From: M3007 sp035299505
GTDB lineage: Bacteria > Bacteroidota > Bacteroidia > Chitinophagales > Saprospiraceae
Length of the DNA: 64,000 nt
Reading direction: 5' to 3'
Assembly: GCA_035299505.1 (NCBI GenBank)
Contig: DATGWL010000085.1
Location: forward strand, 18,309 to 82,308
The notes under the pieces are model-generated. The model had not been told where the DNA came from. It did no database searches and saw only the letters and a list, made by a program, of their open reading frames with translations. A program made the position numbers and the translations under genes. Positions 49,994-61,901 of the stretch are shown piece by piece (positions within the stretch are counted from its first letter, which is position 1; every line of letters begins with the position of its first letter).

Positions 49994-50737
49994 TTACCAT
50001 TGGTGACTAACCACCTGCTGATTTGACAAGGCTACCAGCCGGTCTCGTTCCAGCTGCGGCAACTGTACCCATCGGGGCCACATACCGGCAGGGTGAGTAA
50101 TCCATTTCCATCGGTCTTCAAAACGGGTTACATCATTCAGCGGAAATTCCAGGATGAAACGCCTGTGGTAAGGATGGATGTTGCGCATCACGAACCGTGT
50201 GAACCGAAAAAAACGATTGGCATAGGCATCCTCCCGTATTTGTTCATAATGCGGCTGAATGGTGCTTTGCTGTTCATTTTTTAGCAACATTTGATTACCC
50301 AGGGCAATAGCTGCCGGATTTCCGGAGGCAATATACTGCCAGGCTTCCGCATAAGTATATCCGGTAGACTCCATTTTTGTTTGGCCCCAATAGGCTATGA
50401 GAGTGCCCGGCGATTCCAGGAAAAGTTCGTGTTGCCAGGCCAGGCTTTCAAAAATATCTTTGGCCACAGCTACAATGCCGCAGGTAAGCGCGCATGGGTC
50501 GCGGGCTATTTTTACCGCATTACGCATTCCGAAAAGTACCTGTCCACCCGTAAGCCGGGCCAGACCCGCCCACAAAAAAACGTTCGGGTTGGCCTGATAC
50601 ACAGCCTGATAATACAGGTAAACCTGCTCCAGGATAGCTTCGTTGGCTTTGAATCCGTGTTCCGGGCGCCAATTTTCTGATAAAATTCCAGCCCTTTTGT
50701 AAGCCTTTTCCTGGTAATGTTGTTGAAGGGAATACAT
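49994..50737 (-). CDS. Conserved-looking protein of unknown function
   Basis: I do not recognise a family. The 247-residue protein has no signal peptide or clear membrane segment. It contains a Tyr-rich N-terminus (YSLQQHYQEKAYKRAG), a central hydrophobic region (NVFLWAGLARLTGGQVLFGM, residues ~53-72) and a Trp-rich basic C-terminal part (WKWITHPAGMWPRWVQLPQ). The central part resembles a membrane-associated helix pair but is not long enough to be sure. It is followed after 22 bases by the DUF3667 gene, so it may form an operon with it. The start at 50737 is the only plausible one. Confidence 0.65.
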   Translation of the reverse strand: MYSLQQHYQEKAYKRAGILSENWRPEHGFKANEAILEQVYLYYQAVYQANPNVFLWAGLARLTGGQVLFGMRNAVKIARDPCALTCGIVAVAKDIFESLAWQHELFLESPGTLIAYWGQTKMESTGYTYAEAWQYIASGNPAAIALGNQMLLKNEQQSTIQPHYEQIREDAYANRFFRFTRFVMRNIHPYHRRFILEFPLNDVTRFEDRWKWITHPAGMWPRWVQLPQLERDRLVALSNQQVVSHQW

Positions 50738-50822
50738 TTGGCAATTCGCTGTTGAAGACTGTTTATTACAACAAAAAAACAGGGTTTTAGGTGTACCTTG
50801 GGCCCAAAATTTTACCTAATCA

Positions 50823-52460
<1,638 letters not shown>

Positions 52461-52530
52461 GTTATAGGGTGGCCTTAATGAGGCAAATGCCAACAGCCTT
52501 TTAATCCGCGTATTCAAATTTGCAAACAAA

Positions 52531-52570
52531 AACGGCCCGGCATGGTAAACATGTCGGGCCGTTTTTTTTG
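52531..52570. terminator. Bidirectional terminator between mccB and the large T9SS gene
   Basis: ACGGCCCGgCATG (52532-52544) pairs with CATGtCGGGCCGT (ending 52562) and is followed by eight T on the plus strand. On the minus strand it is followed by CAAAAAC-derived T-rich sequence. It serves convergent genes ending at 52460 and 52578. Confidence 0.88.
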
Positions 52571-52577
52571 GTGTTTT

Positions 52578-55500
52578 TTATTGTAACACAAACCTCGCCA
52601 CTTCACGCCTGCCTGCCTGATCCCGTACTTCCAGGAAGTACAAGCCGGCACTTAGCTGATCCGCCAGCGGAATGGCCTGCGCATCACTGCCACCTTGTGC
52701 CGACCACTGTTGCAGCACAGCGCCACGGGCATCCAGCACCCGAAGATCCAGGGGCTGATTCTGCCAGTTGCTCAGATCGGCAAACAGCATACCATCCGTA
52801 GGGTTGGGGAACAGCACCAGCCCCTGTGCAGCGCCCTGGCTAAGTTGCTGAGCGGCATCGCGGTTGCTGGTTCCAATCGGACAGTTGAACGTATTCAGGT
52901 GTGCCGAGAGGAAAATCTGTGGCTCCAGCCTGCTGATGATGTTGATGAACGTTGGTTGGGATTGTGCCGGCAGGGTATAGCTGAACACATCCGATTCTCC
53001 ATTGGAAATACCATCGCCAATACTCTTGAAGCGGATGGAATAAAATGGCGAGAAATTCGGGTTGCGCACCGAATAATCATTGCCATCCGGCGAATTGTAA
53101 GTGCTCAGGTTGGCTGGCGTCACAGCTGTTACACCTGAAGGCAACTCAATGGCCGTGTAAGTCAGCTTGTTGTTACAATTGTTCGTAACACGAATGTTGT
53201 AGGTTCGTTCCTGATCAGCATTTGCCGTGATACTCAACAACTCATACACCAGGCAACCGCTGGTTTTGGTATCGCAAGGCGCCTCTTCGCGCACGGTTAC
53301 GGTAAAACAGCAGGTTTTTTCTGAACCGCAGGCATCTTCAGCCTTAAAACAAACCTGGGTGTTACCTACCTGGAACAAAGCGCCGGAAGCCGGGCCGTTC
53401 GTTTGACTGATGTCCATATCATCGCAGGCGCAGTCGCTGTTGGCGGTTGCAGCCGCAAAATTCACAGCCACCGGACCCGTACCAGGCGTGGTAGCCACAT
53501 TAATGGTGTTTGGACAACTAATGCTTAGATTAGACGGCGGCAAATCTATGTAAGACAGGTTGTAGGTTATGACCGTATCACAACCGCCACCGCTTCCGGG
53601 TATGGTAACCAGCACCGTACCGGGTTGCGTATAACTTTGCCCATTGATGGTGACCGAGGATCCCGGGCAGAATGTAACGGTTTCAGAGCGGGTAGGCGCA
53701 GGGAGCCATTCCAGATGGTAGGTCGCCAGGGTGTCGCAGCCTGTGGCAGCTGGTAAAGTGGCCTGAACTATGCCAGGTTGGGTATAACTTTGACCGCCAA
53801 TGACTACTGAACTTCCGGGGCAGAAACGAAGGGTGTCAGATATCTGTATATTTTGCAACAAACTAATGATTACAGTTACAGCTGTATCGCAGCCAAATCC
53901 GGTGCTGTAAAGGGTGTCAGTGAAAGAAATAGGCTGGTAATACACATTGCCGTTGAATTTGACAGAATCACCCGGACATATCTCAAAATTAAGGATACGG
54001 AAAGGCAACGGGAGCTGATTCAGGAAGTAAAACACAATGGTGTCGCAGGCATCTGCTGAAGGAACGGTATCCCGTACCAAGCCGCTGTCTTCGTAGGTTT
54101 GCCCGTTGATGGTTACCGTGGTAAACGGACAGAAATTGATATTGATGATTTTTTCCTGATAAGGCAGCTGGGTAATATTGAAGGTAGCCACCGTGTCGCA
54201 TTCGCCATTCAATCCGGGAATAGTTCTTTGGTAAGTGCCGGATTGATTAAAAGTGAAACCACGAACGGTTACAGATTTTCCAGGGCAGAAAGAACCGCTT
54301 TCCTGAACAAGCGCCAACTGATTTACCTGAACAGAAATGGTATCAAATTGTCGGAATCCACAGGCGTCGGTAACCGTAACACGGTAGTTGCCACCAAAAT
54401 TTACGCTTGTAGTTTGCGTGGTAGCACCGTTAGACCACTGGTAACGATAGAATCCCGGACCAGCGTCGAGTGTAGCCGTTTGGTTGGCACAAATAACCTG
54501 ATCTACACCCAGACTAAGCGTAGGCGCAGTAGGCAGATTGACAATCATGCTATCCATATTGTTGGTATAATCGCATTCTGCCAGGTCCGACAATGGGAAA
54601 TCTCCCACTGAATAGGGCGTATTGGCGCCACCCGGATCGTTCACTACAATAAACAACCTGTCGCCATCTTCCACATTGGCAGCGCCCAGCAGAGAGGTTA
54701 AATCTACTAGCACCTCATTGGCGCAGTTTTGTACCAGGGTAAAAGAAGCTGAGTCGTGCGCGAAGGTGTACAAACGGTCGGCAGGTTCGATAAACGGATT
54801 GCCATTGTAAATACTTAACGATAGGTTGTCTGGCAACAAACCGCCATCAAAATCGCAGAAACTGATACCCAGCTGGATTTTCCCGTTTACGCAGTCGAGT
54901 CCGGTGAAAATGGTTCCAAAATCATTGTTTTCAGGACAAGGATCGGGCTCTGTGCAATCCGGACAAACCAGGGTTTCCGGAAGGGTATTATCCGTAAGCA
55001 CCGGGCTGGCATTGGTGAAATTGGCCGTACTGATGGACGTTTGCAGAGTCACCGGAATATTTCCCGGATTGATGATAAAGGTTGACTGCGCGAGCACAGG
55101 ATTGACATAATCGCAGGAGTCAACCATCGTGCCATCGGTCAGTATTTTCCAAAGGGAAATGTCGCTCACTCCGGATGGTGAAATGCCGGCGAAATACAAA
55201 GAATCGGCAGCCAATGCGCCCATGTTGGGAGGAAGGTTACCATCATCCGTTTGTCCAATCGGGCCAAAATCAATGATTTTGCTCCACAGCACTTCCCCTT
55301 CTTTATTGGTTTTCAATACGATATGTTCATTGCCCAATCGGTTTCCATAGATCATATAACCATCTGGCACACTGAGCAATCTGGTGGCACTGGAGTACAC
55401 ATTGTAGCTGCGTACCCATTCAATGATACCATCCAGGCTTGTTTTTTGCAAATACAGCCGGTAAGAGTCAGGAGAACCCACCGTGTTTCCGATGTAGGAA

Positions 55501-56309
55501 GAAATCAGGGCGTCGCCATCAGCAATCAGATCCCGGCCATAAAGGTCGGCTTGCTGGGTGAAATCCAGGTGGCCTAAACGCGCCCAGATTGGCTCGCCGT
55601 TTACCGGATCAAATCGTGCCAGCAACACCCGCCTGAAATCTGTGGTATTGGAATCCACCTCACTCCAGCCCAATCCGAACAGAGATCCGTTAACGTGGAT
55701 CATTTTAGAAAGGCGATCGGAAGAAACAAATTCATACCTGCGGGCAAATGCCGGAATCACATTACCGGTAGCGCGATCCAGGTTCAGGATTTCAATGTCA
55801 GATTCTCCGTTGTTGAGAATAGGATTTTGGAAATACACATAATGCCCACCGGCGCCATTTTCCACAATACCTCCGGCAACAGGATTATTGCTGGAAATAG
55901 GGTGGGCCCAGAGCACCGTATTGGTAGCCGGGTTATACCGGAAAACAAAACCACGACGTGCGCCGGCAAACTGCGCCTGTGTGCCGCAGCCTACAATCAT
56001 ACCCTCTGAATCCACGATGATTTCAGCAGGGGTGATAGGTTCAAACGGGCTAATCTGAAAATCCCGCATCCAGATCACCTGTCCGGAAAGACTGATTTTC
56101 TGAATAAAAGTGCGGTTGTTATTTCTCCCGGCAACATACAACTGGCCATCCGGGCTGTTGGTAATGGCAGTAGCGAATTCGCTCCTGTCGGGTTGGCCAA
56201 AGGTTTTAAAAAAGGTTGGCGCCGGGCAATCTGGATTCTGGCTGAATACCAACAGTTTATGTAACAGAAGGGCCAGCGTCAGGGCAATGCGGGCGGATGA
56301 TTGAAGCAT
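52578..56309 (-). CDS. Giant T9SS surface protein with FCPG repeats and HYR-like domain
   Basis: The 1243-residue protein has a signal peptide ending near LLVFSQ. Residues ~30-450 look like a degenerate beta-propeller. Residues ~665-930 contain five repeats of about 50-65 residues, each opening F/I-CPG or FCPF, then V-x-I-x-G-x-x-Y/F, then CDT. A HYR-like module follows (SCPNTINV to CCFTVTV, ~930-1010). A DUF11-like or CARDB-like part and a type A sorting domain (VLFPNPTDGMLFADL) end the protein. The paired Cys in each repeat suggest a disulphide per repeat. It is likely an adhesin or matrix protein; no enzyme motif is visible. Confidence 0.88.
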   Translation of the reverse strand: MLQSSARIALTLALLLHKLLVFSQNPDCPAPTFFKTFGQPDRSEFATAITNSPDGQLYVAGRNNNRTFIQKISLSGQVIWMRDFQISPFEPITPAEIIVDSEGMIVGCGTQAQFAGARRGFVFRYNPATNTVLWAHPISSNNPVAGGIVENGAGGHYVYFQNPILNNGESDIEILNLDRATGNVIPAFARRYEFVSSDRLSKMIHVNGSLFGLGWSEVDSNTTDFRRVLLARFDPVNGEPIWARLGHLDFTQQADLYGRDLIADGDALISSYIGNTVGSPDSYRLYLQKTSLDGIIEWVRSYNVYSSATRLLSVPDGYMIYGNRLGNEHIVLKTNKEGEVLWSKIIDFGPIGQTDDGNLPPNMGALAADSLYFAGISPSGVSDISLWKILTDGTMVDSCDYVNPVLAQSTFIINPGNIPVTLQTSISTANFTNASPVLTDNTLPETLVCPDCTEPDPCPENNDFGTIFTGLDCVNGKIQLGISFCDFDGGLLPDNLSLSIYNGNPFIEPADRLYTFAHDSASFTLVQNCANEVLVDLTSLLGAANVEDGDRLFIVVNDPGGANTPYSVGDFPLSDLAECDYTNNMDSMIVNLPTAPTLSLGVDQVICANQTATLDAGPGFYRYQWSNGATTQTTSVNFGGNYRVTVTDACGFRQFDTISVQVNQLALVQESGSFCPGKSVTVRGFTFNQSGTYQRTIPGLNGECDTVATFNITQLPYQEKIININFCPFTTVTINGQTYEDSGLVRDTVPSADACDTIVFYFLNQLPLPFRILNFEICPGDSVKFNGNVYYQPISFTDTLYSTGFGCDTAVTVIISLLQNIQISDTLRFCPGSSVVIGGQSYTQPGIVQATLPAATGCDTLATYHLEWLPAPTRSETVTFCPGSSVTINGQSYTQPGTVLVTIPGSGGGCDTVITYNLSYIDLPPSNLSISCPNTINVATTPGTGPVAVNFAAATANSDCACDDMDISQTNGPASGALFQVGNTQVCFKAEDACGSEKTCCFTVTVREEAPCDTKTSGCLVYELLSITANADQERTYNIRVTNNCNNKLTYTAIELPSGVTAVTPANLSTYNSPDGNDYSVRNPNFSPFYSIRFKSIGDGISNGESDVFSYTLPAQSQPTFINIISRLEPQIFLSAHLNTFNCPIGTSNRDAAQQLSQGAAQGLVLFPNPTDGMLFADLSNWQNQPLDLRVLDARGAVLQQWSAQGGSDAQAIPLADQLSAGLYFLEVRDQAGRREVARFVLQ

Positions 56310-56598
56310 AAAAATGTAAGAAGTTTAAGGTTGTCTGCTGCGGTTCGACAAACGTATTAAAACCTTTGGTTTTAGCAGGGGGTAAAGTATGGATATGTCG
56401 GCAAACCGAAAGTTATTTCCGGAAACCCCTACCGCATTTGGGGTATGTGCAAACACCGATTCAGAGTATGCCGCATTAAAAATTTGGATACAGGACGACC
56501 AATCCTGTTGTCAATAAAAAAACAGCAACAAAAATCCTGCTACATTGGCGGGGCGAATTTCAAATGCCCTTGCGTACTCAAATCATTTTCACCATTTC
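56310..56598. other. Divergent gap between two giant T9SS genes
   Basis: This 289-base gap has a minus-strand -7 box at 56349-56356. No clear plus-strand promoter or hairpin was seen before the start at 56599. Confidence 0.6.
56349..56356 (-). promoter_or_regulatory. -7 box for the FCPG-repeat T9SS gene
   Basis: On the minus strand this reads TACGTTTG, matching TAnnTTTG, 39 bases upstream of the start at 56309. Confidence 0.55.
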
Positions 56599-59500
56599 AT
56601 GAAACAAATCCTTACGTTCTTTCTGTGTTGGTCTTTTCTGACCCAAATTTCGGCTCAAAAGACCATCCGCCTGGACGACCCCCCACAGTCTTACCAGCCT
56701 TCAGTTTCTAGGGGCGAATATCTGGGCGCCATACCTGCCCTGAGAACCCTGAAGCCTCAAACAGAAGTGCCTGCTGAGGTGCCCGGCAAACTGGCGCAAA
56801 AGCGCAACTATTTCTTTGCCAACAAAATCAACAACCCAAATTCCGAACCCAGAAATGGCGACCCGCTGGCTGTGCCAAAGGCTGGTAACCGCGAAGGCGG
56901 ACCGGAAATTACCCTGTTGCAGAATATCGAAGGTCTGCGAGATCCCGGAGGGATTACTCCGCCAGACCCCACAGGAGATATTGGTAAAAACCATTACCTG
57001 CAAATGACCAATGCCAATGGCGGGTCCTGGATGCAGGTGTGGGACAAACAAACCGGACAATCTGTTTGGGGCCCTGCGCTTAGTTCCACCATCTGGAGTC
57101 AGGTAGGCAGTGGTAGCATCGGCGACCCCATTGTTCAGTACGACCAGGCTGCAGAGCGCTGGCTGATTATGGAATTACAAGGCATTTTTACCAATGAATT
57201 GTTGCTGGCTATTTCAGACGACAGCGATCCGATGGGCTCCTGGAAAGCGTACCGGTTCCAGACACAAGGTTTTGGCGATTACCCCAAGTTGTATGTTTGG
57301 CCTGATGCCTATTTTATTACGGTAAATGAAATCACAAATGGTAATGAATGTTCAGGATATGCTCTGGAGCGCGAAGCAATCCTGAATGGAGAAGCTTTCT
57401 TCGATCTCTATCGCTTCGTAATGCCCAACTACCAGGCTATTGCTTACCAGCCTGCTACAGGCGCTGATTGGGAAGGTACTACACCACCACCTGCAGGTAG
57501 TCCGGGATATATCTTCCGGGTGTACGACGATGGTTGGGACGGAGGCCAGGACCACCTGCAAATCTGGGAAGTGGATGTGAACTGGGATGATCCAAACCTC
57601 AGCTCACTGACCGGGCCAGATAAAGTCTTCCCTGCTCCGTTCGAAACCAGGGTGTGCTTTGGTGGCGGTTTGTTTGATTGTATCGAACAACCTGATGTGA
57701 ACGCCCCGCGACTGACAGCTTTGGAAAATATCATCATGTACCGCGCGCCGTACAGAAACTTCGGTACCCATGAATCGGTAGTGTTGAACCACGTTTCCGA
57801 TGTGTCCGGGCAGCTGGGCGATGGCGGTGATGCTGCTGTGCGCTGGTACGAATTGCGCAAGATCGGCGCAGGTAACTGGCAAATTCACCAGCAGGGTACC
57901 TATGCTCCAGATCTGATAACCAACCGGTTTATGGGCACAATTTGCATGGACGAAGCCGGTAATATTGCTCTGGGTTACTCCGGTGTAAGCCCTTCAAAAT
58001 TCCCGGGCCTGTACCTCACCGGACGGCGCGCAACGGATCCTGACGGAGAAATGCCGGTAGAGGAGTTTCCACTGGCGCCTGGCGCTCAGAACCACACCCA
58101 ATCTAACCGTTGGGGGGATTACAGCAACATGAGCATTGATCCGGAAGATGGTCGTACGTTCTGGTTTACCGGCGAATATCAGCCAGGAAATGCCAACTGG
58201 GGTACCAAAATCGGTGCGTTCAAATTGCAGGTCGATACTTTTGATATTAAACCGGTTGCCCTGTTGGCGCCACAATCCTCAGCATTGCTTAGTACTGACG
58301 AGCCAATTAAAGTGCAGGTCCTGAATGGAGGTTTGGTGACTGCCCAAAACTGCTCAATATCTGTCTGGGTTGATGGCAACCTGGTGGCTACGGAGAACAT
58401 TCCTGACCCAATCCCGGCCGGACAATTATATGATTTCACATTCAATGCTACTGTAGATATGCCTGTAGTAGGGCAGGACTATAAGGTAACAGTAGTAACC
58501 AATTATGCACTCGACCAGTTTACACGCAACGATACGCTGCGTGCTACGGTGCAAAAACTGACTTCCAATGATATTGCGGCGGTTGGTCGATACAACCTCC
58601 CGGGTATTGTTTGCGGCTCTGAAACAGATTTTGGTATCATTTTCAAAAATGCTTCCGGCTTGCCGCTTACCAGCGCTAAAATCCACTGGAATATCAATAA
58701 CCAGCCTATCAGTATCTACAACTGGACAGGCAATCTGCCCGCTGGTGCTCGGGATACCATTTACCTGCATGCTACAGGCATTAAAGAAGGGTTGAATGGT
58801 CTGAAAATCTTCACCACTGAGCCCAACGGTGTACAGGATGAACGTACTTCAAACGACACCTTGTCGGCCATCAAGTTCATTGGCAACCTGGATGGTACCT
58901 ACATCACAGCCGAAGCAACTACAAGCACCGGCGTACTCACCTGGGAATTACGTTCGCTCACTGATGTTTTGCTGGCGACCGGTGAAATGAGCGCTGGCCA
59001 AAATTTTACACAAATCTGCGGTGAAGACAATACCTGCTACAAGGTGTACCTGAAATCTTCAACCTTCAGCTGGCAGGGCTACTTTACCATGACCGATATT
59101 TTCGGGAATGTGCTGGTGGAGGCCTTTAATGCAACACAGGACCCTCAGTTGTTCAACATATGTACGCCAACACGGGTAAGTGTTGACGTGGGAGCCTTCA
59201 GTCTGAAATCTCCGATATCCGGCCCTGGGCTGTCCGCAAATGAATCCATTACTGTAGAATGTAGGAACTTCGGCCTTACAGCACAATCTGGTATAGAATT
59301 GTCGTATCGGGTAAATGGAGGCGCCTGGAAAACAGAAACTTACCCCGATGTGTTATCAGCCGGTGCAACTGTTGAGTATACCTTCTCTACCACGGAGGAT
59401 TTGAGTACGGTAGGCGCTAATTATCATTTCGAGCTGAAAGCCACAGTTTCGGGTGATTTGAGGCCCATTAACGACACCATTTTTGCTATTGTTAAAAACA

Positions 59501-60642
59501 GAGCCAACAGAGAACTTGAGGTAGTGAGTGTTAGATCCATTCAGGCTTGCAACGATCCTGATTTTGCCCTGATCGGGGTAAATATCCGCAACAATGGTCT
59601 GGGAGTTGAACAGCTGTTCGATCTGGAATTAGTGGTCAACGGCGTTTCGCAACCAACCCTGCCGGTTATTCTGACACTGCCTCCCGATGCTGAAACAGAA
59701 TATGCCGTCTTTGTTACCGGATTACAGATTGGCCAAAATACTGTTGAGGTGAACATTACCAATGTACAGGGCCAGGGTGAAGACGAATTCCCGGGCAACG
59801 ACGATGGTTCTATCACCCTGAACATTACACCGGATGGGTTCCCTGTACTGATGTTTTTCAGTACCAATGCCAATCCGGAGCAGAATACCTGGGAACTCAA
59901 AGATGACCAAAACAATGTGATAGCTTCCGGCGGACCGTATCCTACAGCATTCAGCTCTTTTAGTCAGGAGTTTTGCCTGGAGAAGGATAAGTGCTATACC
60001 TTCCACCTGTATGATTCAGGCGGCGATGGAATGGACGGCGGCATTGTTGATCTTTTCTCTCCACTTGGAGGGTCTTTCTGGTCGTATTTCGGGGGCAACT
60101 TTGGTGCTGAAACAGTTGGAAGCTTCTGTACGCAGGATCTTTGCGGCACATTTGTAGTTAATTACTCTACAGATTGTCCGTCTCCTTCCAATGCCTCCAT
60201 TACGGCCATTGCCTCAGGAGGCACGCCTCCATTCCAATTCAGTCTGAATGGTGGAAACCTCCAAACCGATCCGGTATTCTCTAATCTGTCAGCAGGTTTT
60301 TATAACCTCCTGGGCCTGGATGCCAATGGTTGCTTATTCCAAACCCAGGTTGATCTGTGTTCAGTATCTACCTCTGAGCCAGGCGCTCAGCGCAAAATGA
60401 CGGTTTATCCAAACCCAACCGGAGGCATGGCCCAGATTGAGATGCCGGCTCTGGAAGGCGAACAAGCCCTCACTGCCGACATCCTGGATGCCAAAGGCAA
60501 ACTTGTACAGCAACTGCGCTTGGTACGCTGGGATAACGAATTGAAAGGTATGGCCATTTTGGATAAACAGCCTGCCGGAATTTATTTCGTGAAAGTGCGG
60601 GTTGGAAACAGCGCTGTGGTGAGCAAAATCATCAAAAAATAA
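56599..60642 (+). CDS. Giant T9SS surface protein with CARDB-like modules
   Basis: The 1347-residue protein has a signal peptide ending near TQISAQ. Residues ~90-540 form a large domain with a propeller-like character (DPTGDIGKNHYLQMTNA, GDPIVQYDQAAERWLIMEL). From about 548 on there are several CARDB-like modules: N-G-G/F-G-L-x-x-A, then YTFS-T/DFTFNATVD and ND-x-I/L-x-A. A C-terminal type A sorting domain starts near MTVYPNPTGGMAQIEMP. Acidic loops such as DDGWDGGQD and GGDGMDGG look calcium-binding. The ATG at 56599 gives the signal peptide. Export to and display on the cell surface is expected; the target is unknown. Confidence 0.88.
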   Translation: MKQILTFFLCWSFLTQISAQKTIRLDDPPQSYQPSVSRGEYLGAIPALRTLKPQTEVPAEVPGKLAQKRNYFFANKINNPNSEPRNGDPLAVPKAGNREGGPEITLLQNIEGLRDPGGITPPDPTGDIGKNHYLQMTNANGGSWMQVWDKQTGQSVWGPALSSTIWSQVGSGSIGDPIVQYDQAAERWLIMELQGIFTNELLLAISDDSDPMGSWKAYRFQTQGFGDYPKLYVWPDAYFITVNEITNGNECSGYALEREAILNGEAFFDLYRFVMPNYQAIAYQPATGADWEGTTPPPAGSPGYIFRVYDDGWDGGQDHLQIWEVDVNWDDPNLSSLTGPDKVFPAPFETRVCFGGGLFDCIEQPDVNAPRLTALENIIMYRAPYRNFGTHESVVLNHVSDVSGQLGDGGDAAVRWYELRKIGAGNWQIHQQGTYAPDLITNRFMGTICMDEAGNIALGYSGVSPSKFPGLYLTGRRATDPDGEMPVEEFPLAPGAQNHTQSNRWGDYSNMSIDPEDGRTFWFTGEYQPGNANWGTKIGAFKLQVDTFDIKPVALLAPQSSALLSTDEPIKVQVLNGGLVTAQNCSISVWVDGNLVATENIPDPIPAGQLYDFTFNATVDMPVVGQDYKVTVVTNYALDQFTRNDTLRATVQKLTSNDIAAVGRYNLPGIVCGSETDFGIIFKNASGLPLTSAKIHWNINNQPISIYNWTGNLPAGARDTIYLHATGIKEGLNGLKIFTTEPNGVQDERTSNDTLSAIKFIGNLDGTYITAEATTSTGVLTWELRSLTDVLLATGEMSAGQNFTQICGEDNTCYKVYLKSSTFSWQGYFTMTDIFGNVLVEAFNATQDPQLFNICTPTRVSVDVGAFSLKSPISGPGLSANESITVECRNFGLTAQSGIELSYRVNGGAWKTETYPDVLSAGATVEYTFSTTEDLSTVGANYHFELKATVSGDLRPINDTIFAIVKNRANRELEVVSVRSIQACNDPDFALIGVNIRNNGLGVEQLFDLELVVNGVSQPTLPVILTLPPDAETEYAVFVTGLQIGQNTVEVNITNVQGQGEDEFPGNDDGSITLNITPDGFPVLMFFSTNANPEQNTWELKDDQNNVIASGGPYPTAFSSFSQEFCLEKDKCYTFHLYDSGGDGMDGGIVDLFSPLGGSFWSYFGGNFGAETVGSFCTQDLCGTFVVNYSTDCPSPSNASITAIASGGTPPFQFSLNGGNLQTDPVFSNLSAGFYNLLGLDANGCLFQTQVDLCSVSTSEPGAQRKMTVYPNPTGGMAQIEMPALEGEQALTADILDAKGKLVQQLRLVRWDNELKGMAILDKQPAGIYFVKVRVGNSAVVSKIIKK

Positions 60643-60873
60643 CCCTTTTTTAGTGCCATGTACCGGGCGCGTGCCGGCACTCAGGTTCGTCCGAAAAAAT
60701 TTAACATATTTCAGGTTAAAATTTTTCTTTATCTGAATTTTTTGGCACGGTTTTCGAAAATAACATAATCAGAAAGGGCTAACATTTGATTGGTTAATTG
60801 TTTTCATGGTTATGTTGTGAGCCTCAAAGTCGAAAAGACTTTGAGGCTTTTTTTATGCCCATTTGAAAGAATC
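60643..60873 (+). other. Gap with terminator; otherwise unexplained
   Basis: No gene lies in these 231 bases. The A/T-rich middle (60700-60810) contains neither a clear TAnnTTTG box nor an ORF. A terminator closes the gap at 60821. Confidence 0.5.
60821..60856 (+). terminator. Terminator 180 bases after the giant T9SS gene
   Basis: GCCTCAAAGTC (60821-60831) pairs exactly with GACTTTGAGGC (60837-60847) around GAAAA, followed by a T-run. It could end the giant gene with a long trailer or a short unannotated RNA. Confidence 0.85.
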
Positions 60874-61884
60874 TTACAACAGGTTCACTTCCGGCTCCAG
60901 AGCAATGCCAAACTTTTCCTTCACAGAATCAATAATGGCATATGCCAGTTGCTTCACCTCCTGGCCAGTAGCCCCGCCGTAATTTACCAGCACAAGTGCC
61001 TGCTTTTCATAACATCCTGTATTACCCACCCTTTTTCCTTTCCAGCCACACTGCTCAATCAGCCATCCCGCCGGAATTTTCACCCTTCCATCTGCTAGAG
61101 GATAAAATGGCGCCTGAGGATGGGTTTGCTGGATCTGTTGCAGCACAGCCGTAGTGGTTTCCGGATTTTTAAAGAATGAGCCGCAATTGCCCAGATTAGC
61201 CGGGTCTGGCAATTTAGAGGAGCGAATTTGAATGACAGCATTACTGATGTCGGCAATAGTGGGCTGAGTTACGCCATTGGCTTCCAGCGTTTTCTGGATA
61301 TCACCGTAAGAGGTGTTCAGCTTGTGTTGTGTTTTAGTCAGGGAAAAAACCACCGAAGTAATGCACCATTTTCCCTTTTCTGTTTGCTTAAACAGGCTGT
61401 CGCGATACCCGAACTGACATGCTTTTCGGCTGAAGGTTTTAGTTTGGCCGGTTTCCAGTGATACGGCTGTCAACTTAAGCATCACATCCTTAAGCTCCAC
61501 CCCATATGCGCCGATGTTCTGAATCGGGGCAGCGCCAACTGTTCCGGGAATCAGGCTCATGTTTTCTATGCCGCCAAAACCTTGTTGCACGGCCCAGAGC
61601 ACAAACTGGTGCCAGTTTTCTCCACCACCAACTTCCACCCAAACCTTTTGGGCAAAAGTTCGGATAACCTGTATGCCTTTTATATTATTTTTCAAAACCA
61701 GCGCCTGCTGATCCTGGGTCAACAGCATGTTGCTGCCGCCGCCCAACAACAAAACCGGCTTTATGCCCGTGCGGATGCACTGACGCAAGGCCGCCACGCT
61801 GTCAAATGCAGCAAAATGAGAAGCCCGGGCTTCCAACCCAAAGGTATTGTAGGGCCGAAGCGAAATATCGTGTTGAATGGTCAT
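60874..61884 (-). CDS. murB: UDP-N-acetylenolpyruvoylglucosamine reductase MurB
   Basis: MurB reduces enolpyruvyl-UDP-GlcNAc to UDP-MurNAc using NADPH and FAD. The 336-residue protein has the FAD loop LLLGGGSNMLL near residue 46, SLIPGTVGAAPIQNIGAYG near residue 109, the catalytic serine in GNCGSFFKNP near 231, and the terminal EPEVNLL with the catalytic glutamate. It has the longer type I layout (as E. coli MurB). In this genome it is not in the dcw cluster but is 51 kb away. It lies 17 bases after the unknown gene at 61902 on the same strand and is likely transcribed with it. Confidence 0.96.
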   Translation of the reverse strand: MTIQHDISLRPYNTFGLEARASHFAAFDSVAALRQCIRTGIKPVLLLGGGSNMLLTQDQQALVLKNNIKGIQVIRTFAQKVWVEVGGGENWHQFVLWAVQQGFGGIENMSLIPGTVGAAPIQNIGAYGVELKDVMLKLTAVSLETGQTKTFSRKACQFGYRDSLFKQTEKGKWCITSVVFSLTKTQHKLNTSYGDIQKTLEANGVTQPTIADISNAVIQIRSSKLPDPANLGNCGSFFKNPETTTAVLQQIQQTHPQAPFYPLADGRVKIPAGWLIEQCGWKGKRVGNTGCYEKQALVLVNYGGATGQEVKQLAYAIIDSVKEKFGIALEPEVNLL

Positions 61885-61901
61885 GGTAAAAGGTTAAAAG
61901 G

